From NCBI GenBank assembly GCA_916048055.1, contig CAJZHL010000032.1, positions 930,001-994,000 on the forward strand: DNA of 64,000 nt, given 5' to 3'. Made by a program: the position numbers and the translations under genes. The notes under the pieces are model-generated. The model worked only from the letters and a program-made list of their open reading frames with translations, was not told the DNA's origin and made no database searches. Source of the DNA: Pedinophyceae sp. YPF-701 (lineage: Eukaryota > Chlorophyta > Pedinophyceae). Shown one piece after another: positions 1 through 10,000 of this stretch. Position 1 is the stretch's first letter. Every line of letters starts with the position of its first letter.

Positions 1-1
1 C

Positions 2-725
2 GACGTCACGAACAACGCCGCGCACGGCAGCGACAGCGCCGACGCCGCCGTGCGGGAAATGCGCATCTTTTTCACGGACGAGGTGCGGACGATGGCCGGC
101 GCGCACCGCCTCCGCGCGCCCCCGCGCCGCCGCGGCCTCTTCTGCGGTACGTTGGCTGTCCTCGTGGCCGGCGCCGCTCGTCACCGACGGCCGGCACGGG
201 CGGCGCGGCGGCTGCGTGCGCCGCCGATGCGTGACGCGCGTTTGCGCGCGGCGGTGTGCGGCGCAGGAGATCAATGCGCACGGAGAGATGGGGCACAAGC
301 ACAGCGCGCACGTGTTCCACGGCCACGACGTTCTCGACTGGGAGGCGGTGCAACGCGACTGGCTGGACGCCGCTACGCAACAGGAGCGCCAGCGGCTGCA
401 GACGATCACGCGGATCCGTGCGACGCGGCGCCTGCGCGGGGACGAGGACGCTGCGAAGGCGGAGCTCATGAACGAGGGCCCCGAGGTGCAGGAAATGCGC
501 GAACGGGCCATGCGGGAGGCGGCGCGGTTCGCCCAGCGCAGGAAGCGGGTCGAGGCCGAGGCGGCGGCGACGTACGACACGGTGCCGAAGGCGGAGGCGA
601 GGGCCGCCGGGGGCGATGTGGGAGGAGTCGGGGACGAGGGGGGGGACTCGGACGAGGAGGAGGCGCCGGAGAGCTTCGATGGCCACGCCGGGGAGGGCGA
701 GCCGTTGAGCAAGGAGGAGCTGTGA
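2..725 (+). CDS. Unknown protein, C-terminal fragment (gene runs off the left edge)
   Basis: Exons 2-82 (5' end missing) and 267-725, joined in phase 0 across a 184-nt intron with donor GAG|GTGCGG and acceptor GGCGCAG|GAG; stop TGA at 723-725. The visible 179 residues hold a short conserved-looking part (VREMRIFFTDE, then a His-rich HGEMGHKHSAHVFHGHDVLDW stretch). A long charged helix rich in Arg, Glu and Ala follows, and the tail is acidic (GDSDEEEAPES). No membrane segment or catalytic motif is visible. I do not recognise the family; the helix looks like a coiled-coil or scaffold segment. Third codon positions are almost all G/C, which supports it being coding. The 5' part lies outside the window, so function cannot be inferred. 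Confidence 0.6.
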   Translation, partial: TSRTTPRTAATAPTPPCGKCASFSRTRCGRWPARTASARPRAAAASSAVRWLSSWPAPLVTDGRHGRRGGCVRRRCVTRVCARRCAAQEINAHGEMGHKHSAHVFHGHDVLDWEAVQRDWLDAATQQERQRLQTITRIRATRRLRGDEDAAKAELMNEGPEVQEMRERAMREAARFAQRRKRVEAEAAATYDTVPKAEARAAGGDVGGVGDEGGDSDEEEAPESFDGHAGEGEPLSKEEL

Positions 726-1174
726 CGCATGGGGAGACTAGTTTGAGTTTTTTGTGCGAGGGGCCGCCGGTGCGGGGGTGGGTGCGGTCTGACGACGCTG
801 GGCGGGGGGGTGCCGATGGGGGGCTTGAGGCGCCGGGACGGCCCGTCCCGCGGTGTGATGGGCCCGAACCGCACACCAGAGTAATGACTGTATTCGCTCT
901 GCGAGTTTTATTCGTTTCGCGGCCGTTGGTGTCGGTTGACAAGGAAGCAGCGGGCCATAGTTTGTGCATCAACTTAGCACGCGCCCACGAGGATCCCCGG
1001 CCTTGATCCCCCAACGCTGGGGCCGTACCTCGACTCTCGCGGATCTAAAATCGCTCACACAGCATTCAGGCCGTAACACGCCTCGTATTCGCGTAGATTC
1101 CCACCCACCAACAAGGGCTTCTCTCAGCCGAGCGCACCCACACCGTTTCCTAGATCCGCTGTGCTGCCGCTAAG
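726..1174. other. Intergenic, 449 nt
   Basis: Tail-to-head spacer between the left-edge gene and the PHT4-like transporter. It holds a G-rich stretch (about 770-830) and is less GC-rich near 880-960. No open frame with coding-like third positions was seen. It should contain the 3' UTR of one gene and the promoter of the other, but I can define neither. Confidence 0.5.
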
Positions 1175-3402
1175 ATGCCAGCCAACGGACACGCCGTGCC
1201 AACCGCGCCCTGTCACGCCCGCGCGCCCACCCCACGGCGCCACAGCGGCCGTCCCGCACGTGCTTCCCTCCTCCCACGGCCCAGTGTCGCGGCTGCGGGC
1301 CCCTGCGCGCCGAGCGCGGGCCTCCGACGAAGCCACAGATGTCTCATGCGCACGCGGGCGCAGCCGGAGGAGCAGGGGGGGGGTCTCCGGTCGCGCGTGG
1401 CTACGCTGCTGAAGGAGAGGGACGACAAGCAGGACGGGGCGGCGGACGAGAGCTTGGGTGTGGCGGAGAAGATCGTTTCCGGGCTGTCACAGGACGCAGA
1501 GACGCGCTCGCAACAGGTACGCACGCGTCGCGCGGCACCGGGCGCGGTGAGCGCAGCTGGCAGCGGGCCGAAGCAGAGGGCCTCGTACGCAACACCAGTC
1601 CACGGCGCGTCGCTCCTGGGCGCGTGACGTGCGCTGACGTCCGCTGTACGGCTCGCTTGTCGCACGGTGAGCGCGCCGGTGCTCACGGCGGCATCGGAGC
1701 GCCTCGTTTGTCGCCGCAGATCCGCCTGGTGGGCCTGTGTGCACTCGTGGCGCTCATCTGCGCGGTGGACCGCGCCGCGATGTCCGTCGCGATCCTCCCG
1801 ATGACGGACGAGTTCGGGTGGAGCGACGCCGACAAGGGCGCGATCTCGGCCGCGTTCTTCATGGGTTACACGGTTACGAACCCTCTGGCAGGGGCTCTCG
1901 CGAGCAAGAAAGTCAGCGCGAAGAAGACGCTCGCGGGCGGCGTCGCGCTCTGGTCGCTCTTCACCATGCTCACGCCCCAGGCACGCCCCAACACACCGCG
2001 CGCACGCTCCGCCCGCCCCCCGCCGGCCCCTTCTGAGCACCCGCACGCACTCCGCGCCCAGGAGACCCCGCCCACCCGTCTCGGCCCGCGTTCCACTCCG
2101 CAGGCCGCGAAGCTCGGCGAGCTCGCGCCGCTCCTCGCGTGCCGCTTCATCATGGGCTGTGGTGAGGGCGTGACGTTCCCCACCATCCAGGCTCTCGCGG
2201 CGAAGTGGATCCCTCGCAACACGCGCTCGCGCGCGCTCGCGAGCGTGTACGCGGGCGCGCAGGGCGGCACGATCGTCTCGCTGCTCACCGCGCCGCTGAT
2301 CATCAACACGCTCAACTGGGAGTCGATTTTCCTTGTCTACGGTGCCCTGGGCTTCCTATGGCTGCCGTTCTGGGCGCCCGTGACCGACGACCCCCCGAAG
2401 GGCACCGTCACGACGACGGCCTCCTCGCGCGTCAACAAGGCCAGGGCCGCCGCGGCGAACGGCGCGGCCGCCGCCGACGACGCCGCCACGCCGTGGCGCG
2501 ACATTTTGACCAACGGCCCGTTCTGGGCCGTCCTGATCGCGCACATGTCCTGGGCGTTCGGCCACTACACCGTCCTCGCGTGGCTGCCCACGTTCTACTC
2601 CCAGCAGTACGGCCTCGACGTCTCGGCCTCGGCAGCTTTCTCAATCCTGCCGTGGGTGGCGACGTTCGCGTGCACGAACGTCGCGGGCTGGACGGCGGAC
2701 GCCCTGCAGAACAGCGGCACGCTCGCGGCCACGGAGACGCGCAAGCTCATGAACGGCGTCGCGTTCATGATGCCCGCCGCGTTCCTGACTCTATGGTGCT
2801 ACTGGCAGCCGGAAGACCCGTACCAGGCGCTGCTGCTCATGACGCTCACGCTCGCGACAGGTGCGGCGCACGGGGACGGCCTGTGCCGTTGCGTGCGTGC
2901 ACACGAGCCCGCTACGGAGCTTCTATGTGTGTTTGTTGTGTTTGTGCACGGTTGTGCAACGTTTCTGCGGTGGCGCTGCTCGCGCAGCGCCCGTGCATCG
3001 GACGACCGCGCTCTGTGCGTGCCGCACACGCGCTGCGCGGCACGATCCGGCCACGCAGTCAGCTGGAAGACGACACGAATCGTCACTTGGAAACGCGACG
3101 TGACATTTAGCTATCAAACCCTCACGAGGCTCAGTGGTCGGGTCCGCGCGCACGCAGGCGGGTTCTCGGCGGGCGGGTTCGCGTCCAACCACCAGGACCT
3201 CACGTCGCGGAACGCGCCGCTGATTTTCGGCATCACCAATGGCATGAGCAGCGTGGCGGGGTCGACGGCGGTGTGGGCCACGGGGCTGATTCTGAACGAC
3301 ACGCACAGCTGGGCGGACGTGTGGACCGTCGTCGTGCTGATCTACGTCTTCGGCACCGTCGTGTACTCGTCGCTCGCGAGCGGAGAGAAGCAGTTCGAGT
3401 GA
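1175..3402 (+). CDS. PHT4/ANTR-type anion (phosphate) transporter, major facilitator superfamily, probably plastid
   Basis: Exons 1175-1516, 1720-1980, 2104-2860, 3158-3402 (534 aa). The first about 60 residues are rich in Ala, Arg, Pro and Ser with almost no acidic residues, as in a plastid transit peptide. The core matches plant ANTR1/PHT4: CAVDRAAMSVAILPMTDEFGW around the first membrane span, then FFMGYTVTNPLAGALASK, a RFIMGCGEGVTFPTIQALAAKW loop and a C-terminal GFSAGGFASNHQDLTSRNA helix. PHT4 proteins exchange inorganic phosphate or ascorbate across plastid membranes, driven by Na+ or H+. About twelve membrane spans are expected and most are visible. The second intron (1981-2103) starts with GC, not GT, and is a multiple of three, so the unspliced frame stays open. 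Plastid targeting is inferred from composition only. Confidence 0.85.
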
Positions 3403-4316
3403 GCGGGCAGTGCGCTTACGTTCACTTCGTGCGCATGCGGGGGGTGTTGGCGGGTGCCAGTGCCGGGTTCGCTGGCGGCGCGCGCCTGGAGCTGTGAGAC
3501 TTTGTCGCCGTGTGCGCGCGCCGCTGTGCCCGACGTCGTCGCTGGAAGCCCGAGATATGGCCATGGCCATGGGTGTGTGCTGGGGCTGGGCGGAGGTCGT
3601 CGCCGTGACGGTGCCTCGGGGTGTCCCGGGATACGGCGGTGCCGGCTGAGCGGCGCGGGGCTGGCTGCGCGTGCGTCCCCGGGGGGACTGGCCGCTCTAT
3701 CTGTTGTACTCTCACCAAGGGGTGCCGGTCCTCAGTCCCCCGGCGCCATTTGGCCTCGCGGTGGCGGCTCCGTCGAGCAGTATCGTGAGTAGAGTCCAGA
3801 AGGTGCGTTCTGTTGCGGCTCGAGGCGGCCAGGAGCTCATGCACGGACGCTATTGACTGTGGGTGGAAGGTTTCGGGCTCCCGAGCGCCCGCACGGGCAC
3901 ATGACGGCGTGTGCGGCGGGCTGAGACTCGTATCCTGTCCAAGTCTTCCATAGGTAGCTCCGGGAAACGACCAGACGCTAGGTAGACGCGCGGACGGCCA
4001 GCCGAAGTGCGGGGAGGTGCCCAGCTGCGGGCGTGAGGGGCACGATGGCGGAGCATGGCGACGGCGTATCGCTAGATAAGGCAGCACGGTCCATGCAGAT
4101 TGCCGCGCGCACGTTCAAGAGGTGAGGGGAGCGCGCACGGGCCCTTTCTCGCAAGCGGCATGTTCAGCTCCCTGCTCCGCGCGCGGGGCGTACCGGCGGG
4201 GAAGTCCGCGACCTGCGGTCGAGCAATGATGGCGGGGCTCCACCGGGATGCGTTGGTGCAGGAAGGACAAGTCAGCGCAGCCATGGAAGCCGAAAATCCT
4301 CAGCAGAGGCGATGTC
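3403..4316. other. Intergenic, 914 nt
   Basis: Spacer between two plus-strand genes. Several short open frames exist on both strands but none has biased third positions or a recognisable motif. A 5' UTR or an additional upstream exon of the 4317 gene could lie near 4240-4310, where an in-frame ATG at 4248 precedes the chosen start. Confidence 0.4.
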
Positions 4317-6604
4317 ATGTATGCCACGGAGATTCCCGAGGAGGACAGCATCGCGCTGCAGCAGGAACGAACGATGTATGTTCAGAAGCGCGGCTGGGCG
4401 GCAGGTTCGTGCCATCTACGCGCCCACAGCCGCGCCACGGCCGCACTCTGCACTCCCATCCCTCCCCAGCGACGCCCTGCCCGCGCTAGGCGCGACGCAG
4501 GGGCCGTGAACACACACCTCGCCCTCGAACCGCACTGCTCCGTGCGCCCGCACGCTCCCCGAGGCCAGAATCGCGTCTCAGCGCACAGCAGGTCTCTCTC
4601 CCTGCCCCGCGGGCACTCCTCCCCAGTACAGTGACCGCTCGCGACCGTCCCGCACGCCCGCAACCCCCACGCGCAGAAGAGAACCAGCCGTACCGCCCCC
4701 TGGGCACCCCGGACCTCGAACGGAAGTACAAGCCACCCAACATCGGCCCGACGAAACGACGCAAGAAGAAAACACGGAAAAGCGACGGCCTCCAGACCGA
4801 CCACCCAGGTCCGCCCGCGCCCCCCGGCCGCCACCGACCGCACCGGTCCAGCCCCGGTCCGACCCGCACAGACCCCCCCCTCCGCATTACCCCCCCCCCC
4901 CCGCGTACTCGTCTCCGGTGCAGCCGAGGGCGAGAAGGAGGATGGCGAGGACGACGACCCGCTCCTGCACCCTCCGAACCCGGACAGCAAGGTCGCCGCG
5001 GCGCGGCGCATCCGCACGTGGGGCGACACGGGGTACAAGGAGCTGTCGCAGCACATCAAGCTGTCGTCGGAGCGCGTGCTGTCGTGCAAGGGCGGACAGC
5101 CGTTCCCGGAGGTGCTGTATCGCCAGCGGCTCGGGCTGTACCCCGTGAGCGCGCTCAAGTCGCAGGAACGCATGTGGGACATACCGCAGCACGTGTCGAT
5201 GCTGGACGACCCGACGTCGTTCGCGTCGCTGCAGTCGAGGTGCGCCGCGCAGCTCCCCCGACGCTTGTTCGCGCCGACGGGCCGGTGTTCGAATATGTTT
5301 TCTTGTTCCTGGCGAGCGTGCCGGCGGCGTTGCGGCCTGACGGCCGCGGGTTGTTCGTCTCGTCCTGGACTAGGAGGGCGACGACGCCTGCGCGTCCCGA
5401 GCGTTCCGCGCCGCGCGCGAGTTTTCGCATTTTTGCAGGGATCCCCGGTCGATGGCCTCGCTGAACGAGAAGGACCCGGCGTCGATCTTCGTGGAGAAGA
5501 CCCTGGTCGAAGCAGGCCTGAGCCCGCGGCCCGTCCCAGGCGCCTTCTCGCAGCGTCTGCTGTCGCAGATGGCTGCGGCGGGCAAGGACGATTCCGCCCT
5601 GAAGCTCCCGGCGCTCGGGCGCCGCGGGAAGGCCGGCCAGCTCCTCGCGGGGGAGCCAACACCGGAGGTGGCGCTGGAGCGCGTGCTGGAGACGATCGCG
5701 AAGATGCGGCTGGCGCTGGACCCGCGGCGCGCTCTCCAGGAACAAGTCGAGGACTTCCACGCCGCGAAGGACGAGCTCTCGCACCAGCTGCACGAGAAAC
5801 TGGCCGAGAAGACGACCTACCGACTCGACACGTACCTGCGCAAACGCGAGCTCCTGCCGGTGAGACCCGCCTCCCCGCGCCGGCACCATCCACGCTCTTT
5901 ACATCCGCCTCGCTCGCGCGGCGCGCGCGGCTCGCGCAGCGCCTGTCTTGTGGTTGCGAGCCACTGGAGGCTGACCTCTCTCCTCCGGGCGCGTCGTTCC
6001 CGTGGCGCAGGAGACCGGGGCGCTTCCGGCGCTCGACAGCCGGCGGTGGGACCTCGAGGTGGAGCGGTCGCGGCTGCAGGACCAGCTGATGGTGCTCGAC
6101 GCGCACCCGTGGTGGAACCGCCTCATGTTCTTCCTGACTCAGTCGGGCGGGCAGATCACTCCCCAGCAGAAGGTCGCGCTCGCGCTGATCAAGGACCTCA
6201 TCGAGAAGTCCGAGGAGTTCGGCGAGCCCGCGCTCTACACGTTCCTCCTCGTCATTCCGCGCGAGTTCCACAACGACGACTCCGTGCAGCGCATTGTGGC
6301 CTTCTTGCACGAAGAGCTCGACGTGAACGTCGCGCAGTACCGGCGGTTCCTCGACCTGCACCAGCTGCCGATCCCCGCGAGCCTCAAGAAGGGCGACGAG
6401 CGCTCCCGCACCACCACGCGCCACGGCACGAACCGGATGGCGCGGCAAAAGTCGATGATGCAAAGCATGAGCCGGGCGTCGCGGCAGCCGCGGCACATGC
6501 CGAGCATTGCGGGGTCGACGAGCATTGCGGGGAGCGTGAGGAGCCGGGAGGGCGGCCGGGGGAGCGAGGCGGGCGGGGGGGGGTTCTTGCCGAACGTGTC
6601 GTAA
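4317..6604 (+). CDS. Unknown conserved-looking protein with central coiled coil
   Basis: Exons 4317-4404, 4924-5239, 5439-5859, 6011-6604 (472 aa). Intron phases 1, 2 and 0 match at each junction, and the acceptors carry good pyrimidine tracts (the one before 4924 follows a run of 14 Cs). The protein opens MYATEIPEEDSIALQQERT. It then has an acidic patch (EGEKEDGEDDDPLL), a well-structured region with WDIPQHVSMLDDPTSFASLQ, a helical coiled-coil region (about residues 200-290), a compact helical domain (PQQKVALALIKDLIEKSEEF) and a disordered Arg/Ser/Met-rich tail. I do not recognise the family. The start is uncertain: ATG 4248 is in frame upstream, and the 519-nt first intron is unusually long and could hide another exon. 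Confidence 0.6.
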
Positions 6605-7066
6605 GGGGGGGTGTTGCTCGCCCTGGTGGGGTATGTAACGGCTGTTGCTTGGCACGAGCGAGCGCGTGGTCGGTCGCTGCGCGCCTGACTGCGGTCTCTG
6701 CTGTTTGTCCAGTCTGCTGTGCGCGCCCCGCCGGTCTCGCCTAACTGAGGTTGGCGAGGGTGCCGTCCTGTCGCAGCACGAGTTTGCGGCTCAACCAAGG
6801 GCGCAGTGCCGGCCTCCACGATCTGCTGCGATCTGTCGGCGCCGCCGACCGTTTTCAGCGCAGTTTGTTGCTCTGCACCATGGTCGTTTGCAGCACTTAA
6901 GCATATATATTTCTAGGGTTCCAGATTTGCAGCGGCAAGCTCACAGCCGGCGAGCGTGCCGCAGAGGTCCGCGCACGTCTCCACCGCTCTCGTACCTCCG
7001 GGCCACGACCTTCCCTGCAGTCTCTGAGGTATAACCTGACCGCAACAATCCCCTTCAAATGCCACA
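6605..7066. other. Convergent intergenic spacer, 462 nt
   Basis: The unknown plus gene and TAF1 (minus) end toward each other here. A TGTAA pentamer, the polyadenylation signal favoured in green algae, lies 30 nt after the plus-strand stop. An AT-rich patch (6898-6916, TATATATTT) sits in the middle and may belong to either 3' end. Confidence 0.5.
6634..6638 (+). promoter_or_regulatory. Candidate TGTAA polyadenylation signal
   Basis: TGTAA 30 nt downstream of the stop codon at 6602-6604. In chlorophyte algae this pentamer is the usual poly(A) signal. It was not clearly found after the other genes of this window, so this single case may be chance. Confidence 0.3.
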
Positions 7067-10000
7067 TCAGTCCTCCTCCTCCTCGAAATCTTCGTCGCTC
7101 GTGGCGTCCTCATCCGACCCATCGTCGCCCGTCTCCACCGACGCCTCCGAGTCGCTCCCCGCCTCCGCATCGTCGTCACTCCCCCCCTGACCCCCCTCCA
7201 TGCCGTACGGCGTCCAGTCGCACCCGCCCTCGCACGGCACGTCGCACGGCTGCGCACAGTCCCGCTGCCCGCCCGCGCACGTGAACTTCTCCCCGCCCTC
7301 CTCCGCGAAGGCCCCCGCGTCCGCCTCCGCCACGATGCGCACCTTACCACATGCCGTGCACTTCAGCGCAACGCCCTGGGCCGCCGCTGGCTCCTCCTCC
7401 ACGTACTGCTCGTCCCCGACCTCCTCGGGGGGCGGCGCGTTCTGCGCCTCGAGCACACGCCGCCGTGCGTTGACGATCGCGGCCTCGGCGTCGTGCAGCT
7501 TCTGAGCAACATCGCCCTCCGACGCTACCTTCCTCGCGAAGTCCACGAAGCCCTGGGCCGCGTCGACGACCCAGGGGGCTCTGCGGACAGAGAGGGGGGG
7601 AGTTTACGCTGTTCTATTCGCGCCGAAGCCAAAACAAACAAAGAAACAACTTGGTTCTGTTTGACAGGACTCGCGAGCTGTGCCGTTGGTGCGCGAGCGG
7701 AGACCGAGCGGGGCGCTCGAGGCACCGGCGGCCGCGCCGTGGGGCGGCGCACTTCAGCGTGACGCCGCGGCCCGTCTCCTCGTCGTGGTACTTGAACACG
7801 TTGTCGTATATCTTCTGAACGTCCTGCAACAGCTGCTCCACCGTCTCGTACTCGAGCGCCTCGGCCTTCTCCTGAATGCGGTCCAGGTACATCCACTCCT
7901 CCCGCGGGCCCACGACGTTCGTGTACTCCTCCAAGACGTCGTTCATGAACACAGTCCCCGCGAAGAGCTCAGCCCGCTGGTACGTCCTCAGCGTGGGCAA
8001 AAACCCGATGCCGCGCCCGCCCCGCGGCCCCACCACCGCGACGCGGAACCTCTGCTGCGCGACCTCCACGGGGTCGCGCTTCGGCCCCGTCTTCGGCTGC
8101 GACGCCCGAAGACCCTCAAGCTCGATCTGTTGATCAATCGTCTTGTCTTCTTCGAACATCGCCGCCATCCTAGCCTCCGCCGCGACCCGCTTCTGCCGCT
8201 TCGCCCGGCGGCCCTCGAGCTCCACCGCGACGCCCTCCTCCTCGTCGCCGTAGTCCTCCTCCTCCTCCTCGTCGTCGGCGACGACGCGCACACCGCCCTT
8301 GCGCCCGCGCCCGCGCCCACGCCCGCGGCCCCCGCGCCCGCGGCCCCGGCCGCCCCGGCCGCCCCCGAGCAGGAGCGGCCGCGGCACCCCCGTCGCCGCC
8401 CGCGCGCCGCCGCGGCCCTTCCGCCGCTGCATGGCGCGCACGAGACCTGCGCGCTCCGTGTCGGGCTCGCTGATGACGACCTCCCCGGTCTTCGGGTGCG
8501 GCTTCCGCTCGCCCCAGCAGATCAGCTTGATCGCCTCGATCTCGTTCGGGTTCGCGATGATCTCCTCGCGCAGCACGTTGCCCTCCGCGTCGTAGATGGT
8601 GCGCCGCAGGCGACGTCGGATCCGAGGAGCTTCCTTCGCCTGGCCGCCCGCCGCCGTGCGCGCGCCCGTGAGCTCCGCCCACTCCTCCTCGTCGTCGCGC
8701 GCGGCCGGGGCCGCTTCGGCCGTCGCGGGCGGACGCGGCGCGCCCGGAGCCGTGGGGGGCGCGACGACGTCGCTGTCGCCGGCGGGCGCGCTGCCCGGAG
8801 GGGCGACTTGGTCCGTGAGGCTCCCGTTCCCAGCGGTTTTGCTTCCGCTCGCCTGCGCCCCGGACGCTGCTGGACCCCCCTTCTTCGCTGGGGGGGTCTT
8901 ATTCACGCCACCCCGCCCTCCCGCGGCCTTCGCGCCAGGCTTCCGCCCCTGCGCGGGCGCCGCCCGGCTCAGCTGCCGCGAGCCCGTCTTCGCCGCAGCC
9001 GTCACCGCGGTCCCGCGCGACGGCCCGGCGCTCTGCGACTGCGTGCGCCCCGCGTCTCCGCCGCCGAGCACCAGCCCTGCCGTCTGCGGCACCTCCTTCA
9101 ACGCGGCCACCTGCTTCCGGAAGATCTCGTGCGCCTTCTTCGTCTGCGCGGACTTCTGCTGCCGCGACGACTGCCGCCACTCGCGCGCAAACTGCTGCAT
9201 ATTCAAGTCGCCGGCCTCGTACTTGCGCGTTCGAATGTCGCGCAACAACTCCACGAGGTCCCACCGCTTCAGCCCGAGCCCCTGGATCTCGCTGTCCTCG
9301 AGCCCCTCGCTCCGCAGGTGCTGCTTGATCTCCGCGACGCTCATCTTGCGGTAGTCCGCGCCCTGCTCCGCCAGCTGCCCGGCCTTCATCCGCGGCCCGG
9401 TGGAGCGCGTCGGCAGCCTCCGCTCCGGCTCGACGAACGACAGCGCGTACCCGCGGCCCGTCGGGTCGCCCACCTCGTGGTCCACGACCAGCGGCATCTT
9501 GTTCGAGATGTCGCGCGCCGCGATGTAGGCTGCCGCCAGACGCCATGGCGCGCGGATGGCCATCTCCGAGAGCAGGTCGACGGCGGCCTTGACGCTCGGG
9601 TCGTCGGCGCCGGCGTTCCGCAGCACCGTGCGGCCGTTCTCCTGCGCCTCGAAGTTGTCCAGCGCGCCGTCGGGCCGCCGCTTGACCAGCATGCGGCGCA
9701 GCGTCTTCAGGTATGACGGCTCGAGGTCTTGCAGGCGCTGCGTGTACATGCCGAGGCGGCGGAGGCGGAGGTCGCCGAGGCGCATCGCGAGCCACCGCGA
9801 GGCCATTTCCGGCGGGCACATGTCCTCGAGCTCGCGCTCCTCGGGGATGATTTGCGCCGGCGCCAGCCGGATGATGCGATGTCCGCCCTCGTTGCGCCCG
9901 CCGCGCCCAACCACGCGGAACGACTGCATCGAGTTCCGGTCGACCAGCATGTCCTCCGCGAGGTCCTCGGTCACGTCGTAGTTCCAGTCCGCGTGGCCGG

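Noticed and set aside
4382-6655. 757-codon minus-strand open frame
   Set aside because: Covers the unknown plus-strand gene, which has matching intron phases and better third-position bias.
7680-9716. 678-codon plus-strand open frame
   Set aside because: Antisense to the large TAF1 exon; composition is a codon shadow.
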